Below, piece after piece: positions 10,415-22,648 of a DNA stretch of 63,613 bases. How positions within the stretch are numbered: position 1 is the first letter of the stretch; each line of letters begins with the position of its first letter. The stretch is from assembly GCA_029779845.1 (NCBI GenBank), contig JAKOZT010000122.1, positions 1 to 63,613 of the forward strand. The letters are read 5' to 3'. The stretch comes from Pseudomonadota bacterium. GTDB lineage: Bacteria > Pseudomonadota > Gammaproteobacteria > Burkholderiales > Burkholderiaceae_C. Position numbers and translations under genes: made by a program. A model generated the notes under the pieces. The model saw only the letters and a program-made list of their open reading frames with translations. It did no database searches and had not been told where the DNA came from.

Positions 10415-11440
10415 ATGACGACGACGACCAACAAGCAGTGGCTGCTGGCCGCGCGGCCGGAAGGCGAGGCGCGGGTGAGCGACTTCCGCCTCGTCGAGAC
10501 GCCGGTGCCGCAGGCGCTCGCCGACGGACAGGTGCTGGTGCGGCACCACTACCTCTCGCTCGACCCCTACATGCGCATGCGCATGAACGACGCCAAGAGT
10601 TATGCGGCGCCGCAGCCGCTCGATGCGGTGATGATCGGCGGCACGGTCGGCGAGGTGGTGGCGTCCAGGCACCCGAAGTTCGCGGTCGGCGACCCGGTCG
10701 TCGGCATGGGCGGCTGGCAGCAGGTCGCGGTGGTCGACGGCAACGCGCTGGGGCTGCTGCGCAAGGTCGATACGACGCATGTGCCGCTGCCGGCCTACCT
10801 CGGCGCGGTCGGCATGCCGGGCGTCACGGCGTGGTACGGGCTCGTCAAGCTGTGCCAGCCGAAGGCAGGCGAGACGGTGGTGGTCAGCGCCGCCAGCGGC
10901 GCGGTCGGTGGCGCGGTGGGGCAGCTCGCCAAGGTGCGCGGCTGCCGCGTGGTCGGCGTCGCGGGCGGGGCGGAGAAATGCCGCTACGTGGTCGATGAAC
11001 TCGGATTCGATGCCTGCATCGACTACAAGCAGCACAAGGACGCGGCCGCGCTCGACGCAGCGCTGGCCGCCGCAGCGCCGAACGGCATCGACTGCAACTT
11101 CGAGAACGTCGGCGGCGAGATCCTCAACGCGGTGCTGCGCCGGATGAACGCCTTCGGCCGCATCGCGCTGTGCGGCATGATCAGCGGCTACGAGGGCCAG
11201 CCGATCCCGCTCGCCAACCCGGCGCTGCTGCTGACGCAGCGGCTGCGCGTCGAGGGCTTCATCGTCAGCGAGCACATGGAGGTGTGGCCCGAGGCGCTGA
11301 AGGAACTCGGCACGCTGGTGGCCACCGGCAAGCTGAAGTACCGCGAGACGATCGCCCCGCGCATCGAGGATGCGCCCGAAGCCTTCCTCGGTTTGCTCAA
11401 GGGCAAGAACTTCGGCAAGCAACTGGTCAAGCTACTCTGA
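10415..11440 (+). CDS. NADP-dependent MDR-family oxidoreductase (CurA / prostaglandin-reductase-like)
   Basis: 341 residues of the zinc-free medium-chain reductase type. N-terminal GroES-like domain with SLDPYMRMRM; Rossmann fold AASGAVGGAVGQLAK at about residues 155-170; NFENVGG and ALCGMISGYEG in the second half. Such enzymes reduce the double bond of enones or enals with NADPH. The neighbours suggest handling of unsaturated acyl intermediates, but the substrate is not deducible. Confidence 0.88.
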   Translation: MTTTTNKQWLLAARPEGEARVSDFRLVETPVPQALADGQVLVRHHYLSLDPYMRMRMNDAKSYAAPQPLDAVMIGGTVGEVVASRHPKFAVGDPVVGMGGWQQVAVVDGNALGLLRKVDTTHVPLPAYLGAVGMPGVTAWYGLVKLCQPKAGETVVVSAASGAVGGAVGQLAKVRGCRVVGVAGGAEKCRYVVDELGFDACIDYKQHKDAAALDAALAAAAPNGIDCNFENVGGEILNAVLRRMNAFGRIALCGMISGYEGQPIPLANPALLLTQRLRVEGFIVSEHMEVWPEALKELGTLVATGKLKYRETIAPRIEDAPEAFLGLLKGKNFGKQLVKLL

Positions 11441-11474
11441 TCCGCGCCGCGGTCGGCGCGGGGAGGGCCCCGTC

Positions 11475-13130
11475 ATGACGATCACTCACGACGTGTTCAA
11501 CCAGCCCGAGCCGCTGGTCGACATCAACCTCTACGCCGGCAACCGCGCGCTGCGCGATGCGCTGGGCTTCCACCTGCCGGGGCGCGACGAGGCGGCGAGC
11601 CTCGCGCAAGGCGCGCGCTGGGGCAGCACCGAGTGGCAGACGCATGCGCGGCTGGCCAACACGCACCAGCCGCGCCTGCTGACGCACGACCGCTTCGGCC
11701 GTCGCGTCGACCGCGTCGAGTTCCATCCAAGCTACCACGCGCTGATGGGTGAGGCGGTGGCGGCCGGGCTGCACGGCACGCCGTGGTCGCTGGGTCCGGG
11801 CGCGCATGTCGAGCGCGCCGCGGCCTTCATGCTCTTCACCGAACTGGAGCCCTCGATCCTGTGCCCGATCTCGATGACCTACGCGGTGACGCCGGCGCTG
11901 CGCGCCAATGCCGCGGTCACGCAGGACTGGTTCGGCAAGCTCGCCAGCACCGCCTACGACCCGCGCCTCGTGCCCTTCACCGACAAGCCCGGCGTGACGA
12001 TGGGCATGGGCATGACCGAGAAGCAGGGCGGTTCGGACGTGCGCGCCAACACCACGCGCGCGCTGATCGTCGAGCAGACGCCCTGGGGCGCGCGTGCCGA
12101 GGTCACCGGCCACAAGTGGTTCTTCTCGGCGCCGATGTGCGATGCCTTCCTGATCCTCGCGCAGGAGGAGGAGGGCGGGCTGTCGTGCTTCTTCCTGCCG
12201 CGCGTGCTGCCCGATGGTTCGCTGAATGCGATCCAAATTCAGCGCCTGAAGGACAAGCTCGGCAACCACGCCAACGCCAGCTCGGAGGTGGAGTTCCACG
12301 CCGCCAGCGCGTGGCGCGTCGGCGAGCCGGGGCGCGGCGTGGTGCAGATCCTCGAGATGGGCACGCTGACGCGGCTCGATTGCGCGCTCGGCACAGCAGG
12401 GTTGATGCGCCATGCGCTCAGCCTCGCGCTGAACCACACTGCGCAGCGCATGGCCTTCGGCAAGAAGCTGATCGACCAGCCCTTGATGAAAAACGTGCTG
12501 ACCGACATGGCACTCGAATCGGAAGCCGCCACCGCGCTGGCGCTGCGCCTGGCGCGGGCGATTGACCGCCAGGACGACCCCTTCGAAGCGCTGATGCGGC
12601 GCGTGCTGACGCCGGTGGCCAAGTTCTGGATCTGCAAGCGCGGCAGCATGCTCGGCCAGGAGGCGATGGAGTGCCTGGGCGGCAACGGCTACGTGGAGGA
12701 AGCGGGCGAGGGCGTGATGGCGCGCATCTACCGCGAGATGCCGCTCAATTCGATCTGGGAAGGCGCCGGCAACATCATGGCGTTGGACCTGCTGCGTGCC
12801 TTGCGCGGCGGCAGCAGCAAGGGCGGCTCGGTGGCCGATGCGCTGGCGGCCGAACTCGCGCCGGCGCGCGGCGCCAACGCCGCCTTCGACCGCTTCGCCG
12901 CCGCGCTGCCGGCGCGCATCGAAGCGATGGCCGACGAGATCGAAGCGCGCCGCCTCGCGCAGGACGTCGCGCTCGCGGTGCAGGCCTCGCTGCTGCGCCG
13001 CCACGCGCCGGACTTCGTCTTCGAGGCCTTCTGCGCCTCGCGCCTCGGCGGCGACTGGGGCCAGGCCTTCGGCACCTTGCCCGCCGCGACCGCGTTCGAC
13101 GCGATCGTCGCGCGCGCGATGCCTTGTTGA
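11475..13130 (+). CDS. Acyl-CoA dehydrogenase, AidB-like
   Basis: 551 residues. The start at ATG 11475 gives the AidB-type N-terminus (NQPEPLVDINLYAGNRAL), which ordinary acyl-CoA dehydrogenases lack. The FAD domain has MGMTEKQGGSDVRANTT, and the C-terminal helical domain MECLGGNGYVEE and NSIWEGAGNIMALDLLRAL. E. coli AidB binds FAD and DNA and has weak isovaleryl-CoA dehydrogenase activity. Here an operon role in acyl-CoA oxidation is more likely than an alkylation response. Confidence 0.88.
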   Translation: MTITHDVFNQPEPLVDINLYAGNRALRDALGFHLPGRDEAASLAQGARWGSTEWQTHARLANTHQPRLLTHDRFGRRVDRVEFHPSYHALMGEAVAAGLHGTPWSLGPGAHVERAAAFMLFTELEPSILCPISMTYAVTPALRANAAVTQDWFGKLASTAYDPRLVPFTDKPGVTMGMGMTEKQGGSDVRANTTRALIVEQTPWGARAEVTGHKWFFSAPMCDAFLILAQEEEGGLSCFFLPRVLPDGSLNAIQIQRLKDKLGNHANASSEVEFHAASAWRVGEPGRGVVQILEMGTLTRLDCALGTAGLMRHALSLALNHTAQRMAFGKKLIDQPLMKNVLTDMALESEAATALALRLARAIDRQDDPFEALMRRVLTPVAKFWICKRGSMLGQEAMECLGGNGYVEEAGEGVMARIYREMPLNSIWEGAGNIMALDLLRALRGGSSKGGSVADALAAELAPARGANAAFDRFAAALPARIEAMADEIEARRLAQDVALAVQASLLRRHAPDFVFEAFCASRLGGDWGQAFGTLPAATAFDAIVARAMPC

Positions 13131-13152
13131 TTTTCAGAAAGGAGCACTTTCG

Positions 13153-14061
13153 ATGAAGACCTTCCAGGGCCGCACCGCGGTCATCACCGGCGCGGGCTCG
13201 GGCTTCGGGCTGGAACTCTCGCGCCTGGCCGCGCAAGCCGGCATGAACCTCGTGATGGCCGACGTGCAGCAGGATGCGCTGGATCGCGCGGTGGCCGAGA
13301 TCCGCACGCTGGGCACGCAGGTGATCGGCTTCCGGCTCGACGTGGCCAAGGCCGCCGAGGTGGAGGCGATGGGCGAGGCCACGCGCGCGCGCTTCGGGGC
13401 GCCGCACCTCGTCTTCAACAACGCCGGCGTCGGCGCGGGCGGGCTGATCTGGGAGCACACGCTGAAGGACTGGGAGTGGGTGATCGGCGTCAACCTGATG
13501 GGCGTGGCGCACGGCGTGCGCGTTTTCACGCCGATGATGCTGGAGGCCGCCAAGGCCGACCCGTCCTACGAAGGCCACATCGTCAACACCGCGTCGATGG
13601 CCGGCATGGTGAACATGCCCAACATGGGCGTCTACAACGTCACCAAGCATGCGGTGGTGTCGCTCAGCGAGACGCTGTACCAGGACCTGCGCCTGGTCAC
13701 TGACCAGATCGGCGCCTCGGTGCTGTGCCCCTACTTCGTGCCCACCGGCATCTCGGCCAGCCACCGCAACCGCCCGGCCGACATGCAGGAGGGCGGCAAG
13801 CCGACCAAGAGCCAGTTGATCGCGCAGGCGATGACCGACAAGGCGGTGGGCAGCGGCAAGGTCACCGCGGCGCAGGTGGCGCAGTTCGTGATGGAAGCAG
13901 TGCGCGACCAGCGCTTCTACATCTACAGCCACCCGAACGCGCTGGGCATCGTGCAGACGCGCCTGGACGACGTGCTGCTCGGCCGCAACCCGAGCGACCC
14001 GTTTGCCGCCAAGCCGGAGATCGGCGAGAGCCTGCGCCAGGCCTTGCGCGCGGCGCAGTGA
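13153..14061 (+). CDS. SDR-family oxidoreductase
   Basis: 302 residues, start ATG 13153 with AAAGGAG upstream. TGAGSGFGLE cofactor loop near residue 12, NNAGVG, MAGMVNMPNMGVYNVTKHAV containing the catalytic Tyr-X3-Lys, and a C-terminal extension longer than in FabG. A probable NADP-dependent alcohol or ketone reductase; the substrate is unknown. It overlaps the next gene by 4 bp (GTGA). Confidence 0.88.
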   Translation: MKTFQGRTAVITGAGSGFGLELSRLAAQAGMNLVMADVQQDALDRAVAEIRTLGTQVIGFRLDVAKAAEVEAMGEATRARFGAPHLVFNNAGVGAGGLIWEHTLKDWEWVIGVNLMGVAHGVRVFTPMMLEAAKADPSYEGHIVNTASMAGMVNMPNMGVYNVTKHAVVSLSETLYQDLRLVTDQIGASVLCPYFVPTGISASHRNRPADMQEGGKPTKSQLIAQAMTDKAVGSGKVTAAQVAQFVMEAVRDQRFYIYSHPNALGIVQTRLDDVLLGRNPSDPFAAKPEIGESLRQALRAAQ

Positions 14062-15311
14062 CCGGGTCTGGTCGCGTGCTGCCGGCCCTCGTGGTCGGTG
14101 GCGGGCCGGCGGGCTTGATGGCGGCCGAGGCGCTGGCGTCGGCCGGCGTGGCGGTGGAACTGTTCGACGCGATGCCTTCGGTGGGGCGCAAGTTCCTGCT
14201 CGCCGGCAAGGGTGGGCTGAACCTGACGCACAGCGAGGCGATCGAGCCTTTCGTCGCGCGCTACAGCGCGGCAAGCGGGCGGGTGGCGCAATGGCTCGGT
14301 GTCTTCGGGCCGCAGGCCTTGCGCGACTGGGCGCGGGGCCTGGGCGTAGACACCTTCGTCGGCAGTTCGGGCCGCGTGTTTCCCACCGACATGAAAGCCG
14401 CGCCGCTGCTGCGCGCCTGGCTGCATCGCCTGCGTACGAACGGCGTGCGGCTGCACATGCGGCATCGCTGGATCGGCTGGGGCGAGAGCGAGCCGGGCGC
14501 GCACGCGCTGCGCTTCGCCACGCCGGACGGCGAGACCGTGGTGCAGGCCCGTGCCGTGGTGCTGGCGCTCGGCGGCGCGAGCTGGACGCGGCTGGGCTCC
14601 GATGGCGCCTGGGTGCCGCGGCTTGCCGAGCGCGGCGTGGCCATCGCGCCCTTGTTGCCTTCCAACTGCGGCTTCGACGTCGCACGCTGGAGCGAGCATC
14701 TGCGCACGCGCTTCGCCGGCGCGCCGCTGAAGAACGTCGCGCTGCGCTGCGGCGCGTTCGCCCAGCGCGGCGAGTTCGTGCTGACCGAGACGGGCATCGA
14801 AGGCAGCCTGGTCTACGCCGCGTCGGCGACGCTGCGCGATGCGATCGCCGCGCACGGAAGCGCCGTCGCCGAGATCGACCTGCTGCCCGAACGCAGCGCC
14901 GAGTTCGTGCTGGCCGAAGTGGCACGGCCGCGCGGCGCACGTTCGATGTCCACGCACCTGAAGAGCCGCCTCGGCCTGGACGGTGCCAAGGCCGCGCTGC
15001 TGCACGAACTGCTGCCGCGCGAGACCTTCGCCGACCCCGCCGCGCTGGCCGCCGCGATCAAGGCCCTGCCGATCACGCTCGTGAAGGCACGACCCATCGA
15101 CGAAGCGATCAGCAGCGCCGGTGGTGTGCGCCTCGATGAACTCGACGAGCACGGCATGCTGACGCAGCGACCCGGCATCTTCTGCGCCGGCGAGATGCTC
15201 GACTGGGAGGCGCCCACAGGTGGTTACCTTCTGACCGCCAGCTTCGCCAGCGGCCTGATCGCGGGCCGAGGGGCTGTGGCACACTGCGCCGCTTTTCGAC
15301 CTGCCCCCTAG
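14058..15311 (+). CDS. HI0933-type FAD-dependent flavoprotein (TIGR03862-like)
   Basis: 417 residues from the GTG at 14058, chosen because it overlaps the preceding stop and leaves a short lead to the dinucleotide-binding loop [16 protein letters not shown] second GTG at 14076 is possible. [18 protein letters not shown], typical of the HI0933/YhiN family, follows, and the C-terminus has [20 protein letters not shown], the FAD-binding closing motif. The biochemical role of this family is not established. It sits at the end of the acyl-CoA block, with tex starting 5 bp later. Confidence 0.87.
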   Translation: MTGSGRVLPALVVGGGPAGLMAAEALASAGVAVELFDAMPSVGRKFLLAGKGGLNLTHSEAIEPFVARYSAASGRVAQWLGVFGPQALRDWARGLGVDTFVGSSGRVFPTDMKAAPLLRAWLHRLRTNGVRLHMRHRWIGWGESEPGAHALRFATPDGETVVQARAVVLALGGASWTRLGSDGAWVPRLAERGVAIAPLLPSNCGFDVARWSEHLRTRFAGAPLKNVALRCGAFAQRGEFVLTETGIEGSLVYAASATLRDAIAAHGSAVAEIDLLPERSAEFVLAEVARPRGARSMSTHLKSRLGLDGAKAALLHELLPRETFADPAALAAAIKALPITLVKARPIDEAISSAGGVRLDELDEHGMLTQRPGIFCAGEMLDWEAPTGGYLLTASFASGLIAGRGAVAHCAAFRPAP

Positions 15312-15316
15312 CCGAT

Positions 15317-17671
<2,355 letters not shown>

Positions 17672-17770
17672 GCAAGCTCAAGTTTCCGGTGACGGTGCCG
17701 AAGAGCGGGTGACGGTCGTTGCTCATCGGGTGATGGCTGCAGTAGTCACCATCAACCTCGAGGGCCGTTC

Positions 17771-19339
17771 GTGAACTCCTTCCGCAATCTGAGCCTGGGC
17801 GCCCGCCTGGGCGCCGGCTTCGGCCTCACCTTGCTGCTGCTGGTCATCGTCACGCTGGTCGGCCTGCGCGGCATGGCGCATGCCCAGGCCGGCCTCGACG
17901 ATGTCGTCAAGGTCAACAACGTGCAGGGCAACCTCGCCGGAGACCTGCGCATCGCGATCAACCAAGTCGCGATCGCCTCGCGCGACATCGTGCTGGTCAG
18001 CGACGGCGATGAAATGCGCCGCCTCGACGAGGGGCTGAAGAAGTCGCTCGCCGCTTACGCCGATGCCGAGAAGAAGCTCGGCGAGATGTTCGCGGCCGAC
18101 GCCTCGACCACCGCGCAGGAGAAGGAGCTGTTCGAACACATCCGCACGCTCAAGGCGGCGGCGCTGCCGAAGATCGAAGCCGTGGTGCGGCTCGGCCTGG
18201 GCAACAACAACGACGAGGCGGCCACGCTGCTGATCAAGGACGCCAAGCCGGCGACCACCGAATGGCTGAAGGCCACGGTCGAGCTGTCGGACCTCGAGGA
18301 AAAGCTCACCGACGAGGCCGCGCAGGAGGCCGAGTCTGCCTACCAGCGCTCGCGCGGCATCATGCTGGCGACCAGCGCGCTGGCGCTGCTGCTGGGCATC
18401 GCCGCCGCCTGGAGCCTGACGCGCTCGATCACCGTGCCGATCGCGCAGGCGCTCGTCGTCGCGCAGACCGTGGCGCAGGGCGACCTCAGCTCGCGCATCG
18501 AGGTGAGCAGCCGCGACGAAACCGGCCGGCTGCTCGCCGCGCTGAAGGCGATGAACGAGAGCCTGGTGCGCATCGTCGGCACGGTGCGCAACGGCAGCGA
18601 CAGCATCGCCACCGGCTCGGCGCAGATCGCCGGCGGCAACGCCGACCTGAGCCAGCGCACCGAGGAGCAGGCGAGCGCCTTGCAGCAGACCGCCGCGTCG
18701 ATGGAGCAGCTCGGCTCGACGGTCAGGCAGAACGCCGACAACGCGCGCCAGGCGAACCAGCTGGCGCTCGGCGCGAGCGAAGTCGCCGTCAAGGGCGGCG
18801 AAGTGGTCGCGCGCGTGGTCGACACGATGAAGGGCATCGACGCCAGCAGCAAGAAGATCGCCGACATCATCACGGTGATCGACGGCATCGCGTTCCAGAC
18901 CAACATCCTGGCGCTGAATGCGGCGGTGGAAGCCGCGCGCGCCGGCGAACAGGGCCGCGGCTTCGCGGTGGTGGCCGGCGAGGTGCGCAACCTCGCGCAG
19001 CGCAGCGCCGAGGCGGCCAAGGAGATCAAGACACTGATCACCGACAGCGTCGAGCGCGTCGCGCAGGGCTCGACGCTGGTCGGCGAGGCCGGCAGCACGA
19101 TGACCGAGGTGGTGGCGTCGATCCGCCGCGTCACCGACCTGATGGGCGAAATCAGCAGCGCCAGCGCCGAGCAGAGCGCCGGCGTGGCGCAGGTGGGCGA
19201 CGCGGTGACGCAGATGGACCAGGTGACGCAGCAGAACGCGGCGCTGGTCGAGGAAAGCGCGGCGGCCGCCGGCAGCCTCAAGCAGCAGGCGCAGGCGCTG
19301 GTGGCGGCGGTGGCGAGCTTCAAGCTGGCGAACGTCTGA
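17771..19339 (+). CDS. Methyl-accepting chemotaxis protein
   Basis: 522 residues, GTG start. Topology is classical: short cytoplasmic N-terminus, first membrane segment (about residues 13-32), a periplasmic four-helix-bundle-type ligand domain of about 160 residues, a second membrane segment (about 195-215, [19 protein letters not shown]), HAMP, then the signalling coiled coil with the hairpin tip [20 protein letters not shown]. It would relay a chemical signal to CheA/CheW; the ligand is unknown. No che genes are in the window, so it is an orphan receptor here. Confidence 0.95.
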   Translation: MNSFRNLSLGARLGAGFGLTLLLLVIVTLVGLRGMAHAQAGLDDVVKVNNVQGNLAGDLRIAINQVAIASRDIVLVSDGDEMRRLDEGLKKSLAAYADAEKKLGEMFAADASTTAQEKELFEHIRTLKAAALPKIEAVVRLGLGNNNDEAATLLIKDAKPATTEWLKATVELSDLEEKLTDEAAQEAESAYQRSRGIMLATSALALLLGIAAAWSLTRSITVPIAQALVVAQTVAQGDLSSRIEVSSRDETGRLLAALKAMNESLVRIVGTVRNGSDSIATGSAQIAGGNADLSQRTEEQASALQQTAASMEQLGSTVRQNADNARQANQLALGASEVAVKGGEVVARVVDTMKGIDASSKKIADIITVIDGIAFQTNILALNAAVEAARAGEQGRGFAVVAGEVRNLAQRSAEAAKEIKTLITDSVERVAQGSTLVGEAGSTMTEVVASIRRVTDLMGEISSASAEQSAGVAQVGDAVTQMDQVTQQNAALVEESAAAAGSLKQQAQALVAAVASFKLANV

Positions 19340-19350
19340 AGGCGCGCGAG

Positions 19351-19370
19351 GCCCCGCTACAGTGCGGGGC
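19351..19370 (+). promoter_or_regulatory. Hairpin containing a -10-like box directly before the patatin-like gene
   Basis: A perfect 7-bp inverted repeat, GCCCCGC / GCGGGGC, encloses TACAGT, which resembles a -10 hexamer, and ends 1 bp before the ATG at 19372. If TACAGT is the -10 box, transcription would start at or next to the start codon (a leaderless or near-leaderless mRNA). No good -35 box is visible, and no T-run follows, so it is not a typical terminator for the chemoreceptor gene. Confidence 0.35.
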
Positions 19371-19371
19371 C

Positions 19372-20445
19372 ATGCAAGCCTTGCAGATCCATGCCGGGCC
19401 GCGCGCGCTGCGCCACCTGCGCGAGCGCGGCCTGCGGCCCGCCGATATCCGCGCCGTGCCCGCCGCCGCCGGCGGCCCCAAGGGGCTGATCCTCAACCCG
19501 CTCGACCGCTTCCTGTTCGGACACTGGCTGGCGGGCAGCGCGCACAGCGTGCACCTGCTCGGCGCCTCGATCGGCGCGTGGCGCATGGCCACCGCCTGCC
19601 TCGCCGACCCCGATGCGGCCTTCGCGCAGATGGCCGAGGACTACATCGCGCAGACCTACGAGCACGAACCCGGCAAGGCGCCGAAGGCCTCGCACGTCAG
19701 CGAGGTGTTCGGCGCCAAGCTCGCCGAGCGCTTCGCCGGCCGCGAGGCCGAGGTGCTGGCACATCCGCGCTACCGGCTGCACGTCTTCACCAGCCGCGGC
19801 CGGCACCTGCTGCGCCGCGAGGGGCGGCTGCGCACGCCGCTGGGCTACCTCGGCGCCTTCGCCACCAACGCGCTGAGCCGCAAGGCGATGGGCGGCTGGC
19901 TGGAGCGGGTGATCTTCTCCGACGCGCGCGAGGCGCTGCCGGTGCATCTGCGCGATTTCCGCACCCATGTCGTGCCGCTCGCCGCGAACAACCTGCAGCC
20001 CAGCATCCTGGCGAGCTGCTCGATCCCGTTCTGGTTGCAGGCGGTGCACGACATTCCCGGCGCGCCGGCCGGCGCCTATTGGGACGGCGGCATCACCGAC
20101 TACCACCTGCACCTGAACTACGCCTCGATGGACGAAGGCCTGGTGCTCTATCCGCACTTCCAGAAGACGGTGATCCCGGGCTGGCTCGACAAGGCGCTGC
20201 GGCACCGGCACCGCGCCACTGCGCACCTGGACAACATGATCGTGCTGTCGCCGCGCGCCGAATGGATCGCGACGCTGCCCAACGCCAAGCTGCCCGATCG
20301 GGGCGACTTCCAGCGCTACGGCGACGACCTGCCGGCGCGCATCGCGGCCTGGTCGCGCGCGGTGGCCGAGAGCGCACGCCTGGCCGACGAGTTCGCGCAA
20401 TGGCTGGAGCAGCCCGGGCGCATCGAGCCGCAGCCGCTGGCCTGA
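19372..20445 (+). CDS. Patatin-like phospholipase family protein
   Basis: 357 residues from ATG 19372. The catalytic pair of the patatin family is visible: a GxSxG nucleophile elbow in LLGASIGAWRMA (Ser about residue 67) and DGG in YWDGGITDY (about residues 241-243). The oxyanion-like Gly-rich loop is AAGGPKG near residue 31. It is predicted to hydrolyse acyl esters of lipids; no signal peptide is visible, so a cytoplasmic or membrane-edge location is likely. It stands alone between a chemoreceptor and the thrS leader. Confidence 0.85.
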   Translation: MQALQIHAGPRALRHLRERGLRPADIRAVPAAAGGPKGLILNPLDRFLFGHWLAGSAHSVHLLGASIGAWRMATACLADPDAAFAQMAEDYIAQTYEHEPGKAPKASHVSEVFGAKLAERFAGREAEVLAHPRYRLHVFTSRGRHLLRREGRLRTPLGYLGAFATNALSRKAMGGWLERVIFSDAREALPVHLRDFRTHVVPLAANNLQPSILASCSIPFWLQAVHDIPGAPAGAYWDGGITDYHLHLNYASMDEGLVLYPHFQKTVIPGWLDKALRHRHRATAHLDNMIVLSPRAEWIATLPNAKLPDRGDFQRYGDDLPARIAAWSRAVAESARLADEFAQWLEQPGRIEPQPLA

Positions 20446-20447
20446 AC

Positions 20448-20453
20448 TACAAT
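20448..20453 (+). promoter_or_regulatory. Candidate -10 box (TACAAT) for the thrS leader
   Basis: TACAAT lies 2 bp after the patatin-like stop and 37 bp upstream of the leader-peptide ATG. The -35 region is not recognisable. The position fits a start of transcription near 20460, giving a leader of about 175 nt before thrS. Confidence 0.5.
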
Positions 20454-20489
20454 CGCGGCTTCGACAGACCCCACAAGAGCGAGAAAGGC

Positions 20490-20537
20490 ATGACGGTTAT
20501 GACACCGCGGACTACGCGCTGGACCCGGAAGGTCTAG
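20490..20537 (+). CDS. Threonine-rich leader peptide of thrS (attenuator)
   Basis: A 15-codon reading frame, MTVMTPRTTRWTRKV, with five Thr codons (positions 2, 5, 8, 9, 12) including a tandem pair, preceded by a good ribosome-binding sequence GAGAAAGG (20481-20488). A terminator hairpin follows 48 bp after its TAG stop, and thrS starts 97 bp after the stop. The design matches ribosome-stalling attenuators. When charged tRNA-Thr is scarce, stalling at the Thr codons would leave 20542-20548 free to pair with 20589-20595 and block the terminator. The gene is inferred from sequence only. Confidence 0.75.
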   Translation: MTVMTPRTTRWTRKV

Positions 20538-20585
20538 CGGAGCTGCGCGCGTCGATCTTCATCACAGGTTTTCTCGTTCACAAGG

Positions 20586-20618
20586 AAGGCGCGGCACAGT
20601 CCGCGCCTTTTGCTTTTT
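20586..20618 (+). terminator. Rho-independent terminator in the thrS leader (attenuator stem)
   Basis: Stem AAGGCGCGG (20586-20594) with CCGCGCCTT (20601-20609), a 6-nt loop, and the T-rich tail TTTGCTTTTT. It lies between the Thr-rich leader peptide and the thrS start codon, so it must be conditional. A competing structure pairs GCTGCGC (20542-20548, one G-U) with 20589-20595, extended by CTTC (20557-20560) with GAAG (20585-20588). Confidence 0.85.
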
Positions 20619-20633
20619 CGAAAGAGTCTCGAC

Positions 20634-22553
20634 ATGGTCTCGATTCAATTGCCCGACGGCTCGCGCCGCGAGTTCCCCGGCCCGGTGACGGTGGCCGAGG
20701 TGGCGGCCTCCATCGGCCCCGGTCTGGCCAAGGCGGCGATCGCCGGCCGCGTGGGGCAGGGCGATGCGGCGCGTGTGGTCGACACGAGCTACCGCATGGA
20801 CGGCGACACGGTGCTGGCGATCCTGACCGACAAGGACGCCGAGGGCCTCGAAGTCATCCGCCACTCGACGGCGCACCTGCTCGCCTACGCGGTCAAGGAG
20901 CTGTTCCCCGACGCGCAGGTGACCATCGGCCCGGTGATCGACAACGGCTTCTACTACGACTTCTCGTACAAGCGCCCCTTCACGCCCGAGGACCTGGCGG
21001 CCATCGAAGCCAAGATGACCGAGCTGGCGAAGAAGGACGAGAAGGTCGAGCGCCGCGTGCTGCCGCGCGATGAGGCGGTGGCCTATTTCAAGAGCCTGGG
21101 CGAGGACTACAAGGCAGAGATCATCTCCAGCATCCCGGCCGGCGAGGACGTGTCGCTGTACCGCGAAGGCAAGTTCGAGGATCTGTGCCGCGGCCCGCAC
21201 GTGCCGTCCACCGGCAAGCTCAGGCACTTCAAGCTGATGAAGGTGGCCGGCGCCTACTGGCGCGGCGACCACCGCAACGAGATGCTGCAACGCATCTACG
21301 GCACCGCCTGGGCGAGCAAGGACGACTTGCAGAAGTACCTGACGATGCTCGAAGAGGCCGAGAAGCGCGACCACCGCAAGCTCGGCCGCGAGCTCGACCT
21401 GTTCCACCTCGACGAGCATTCGCCCGGCACGGTGTTCTGGCACCCCAAGGGCTGGGCGCTGTGGCAGGAAGTCGAGCAGTACATGCGGCGCGTCTACCGC
21501 GACAACGGTTACCTCGAAGTGAAGGGCCCGCAGCTGCTCGACAGCACGCTGTGGCAGAAGACCGGCCACTGGGACAAGTACCGCGAGAACATGTTCACGA
21601 CGGAATCGGAGAAGCGCGACTACGCGCTCAAGCCGATGAACTGCCCCGGCCACATCCTGATCTTCAAGCAGGGCATCAAGAGCTACCGCGACCTGCCGCT
21701 GCGCTACGGCGAGTTCGGCCAGTGCCATCGCAACGAGCCGACCGGCGGCCTGCACGGCATCATGCGCGTGCGCGGCTTCACGCAGGACGACGGCCACATC
21801 TTCTGCACCGAGGACATGATCCTCGACGAGTGCGTCGCGTACACGGCACTGCTGCAGAAGGTCTACGCCGACTTCGGCTTCACCGACATCCTCTACAAGG
21901 TGGCGACGCGCCCCGACGCGCGCATCGGCTCGGATGAAGCCTGGGACAAGGCCGAGCACGCGCTGATGGAAAGCCTGCGCCGCTCGGGCGTCGAGTTCGT
22001 CGTCGCGCCAGGCGACGGCGCCTTCTACGGCCCGAAGATCGAGTACACGCTGAAGGACGCGCTGGGCCGCCAATGGCAGTGCGGCACGATGCAGGTCGAC
22101 TTCTTCATGGCCGAGCGGCTGGGCGCCGAGTACGTGGCCGAGGACGGCGCACGGCGCCACCCGGTGATGCTGCACCGGGCCATCGTCGGCAGCCTGGAGC
22201 GTTTCATCGGCATCCTGATCGAGCAGCACGCCGGCGCGCTGCCGGTGTGGCTGGCGCCGCGCCAGGCCAGTGTGCTCACGATCACCGAAGCGCAGTCGGA
22301 TTACGCTGCGGACGTTACCAAAACGCTGCAAAAACAAGGACTTAGAGCCGCCAGCGATTTGCGGAACGAGAAAATTACCTATAAAATCCGCGAGCATTCG
22401 TTGCAGAAGGTTCCGTACATCCTCGTCGTCGGCGACAAGGAGAAGGCAAACGGGACCGTTGCCGTGCGCGCCCGGGGCAACCAGGATCTCGGCGTGATGC
22501 CGCTGGCCGACTTCCTCGAGAGGGTCACCGGAGACATCGCCCGCAAGCTGTGA
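20634..22553 (+). CDS. thrS: Threonyl-tRNA synthetase
   Basis: 639 residues, as in other proteobacteria. The ATG at 20634 gives the TGS domain at once ([20 protein letters not shown]), then the editing domain with [11 protein letters not shown] (two His of the HxxxH zinc-like site), the class II core with [20 protein letters not shown] and [21 protein letters not shown], and the anticodon-binding domain after about residue 535. It charges tRNA-Thr. It is first in the conserved thrS-infC-rpmI-rplT-pheS-pheT-ihfA cluster. Expression is probably controlled by the upstream attenuator. Confidence 0.98.
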   Translation: MVSIQLPDGSRREFPGPVTVAEVAASIGPGLAKAAIAGRVGQGDAARVVDTSYRMDGDTVLAILTDKDAEGLEVIRHSTAHLLAYAVKELFPDAQVTIGPVIDNGFYYDFSYKRPFTPEDLAAIEAKMTELAKKDEKVERRVLPRDEAVAYFKSLGEDYKAEIISSIPAGEDVSLYREGKFEDLCRGPHVPSTGKLRHFKLMKVAGAYWRGDHRNEMLQRIYGTAWASKDDLQKYLTMLEEAEKRDHRKLGRELDLFHLDEHSPGTVFWHPKGWALWQEVEQYMRRVYRDNGYLEVKGPQLLDSTLWQKTGHWDKYRENMFTTESEKRDYALKPMNCPGHILIFKQGIKSYRDLPLRYGEFGQCHRNEPTGGLHGIMRVRGFTQDDGHIFCTEDMILDECVAYTALLQKVYADFGFTDILYKVATRPDARIGSDEAWDKAEHALMESLRRSGVEFVVAPGDGAFYGPKIEYTLKDALGRQWQCGTMQVDFFMAERLGAEYVAEDGARRHPVMLHRAIVGSLERFIGILIEQHAGALPVWLAPRQASVLTITEAQSDYAADVTKTLQKQGLRAASDLRNEKITYKIREHSLQKVPYILVVGDKEKANGTVAVRARGNQDLGVMPLADFLERVTGDIARKL

Positions 22554-22648
22554 TCACGACGGTGATCGCAGCTGGATGGCTTGGGGCGCGTCGTTGTTTG
22601 TGTGTTGGGCTTCCTGCTGCCTGGGAGGTCCGCTGAAAGGTACCCACC

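Noticed and set aside
19340..19371. The inverted repeat after the chemoreceptor gene as its transcription terminator
   Set aside because: There is no T-run, and the repeat runs into the next start codon. A role at the promoter of the patatin-like gene fits better.
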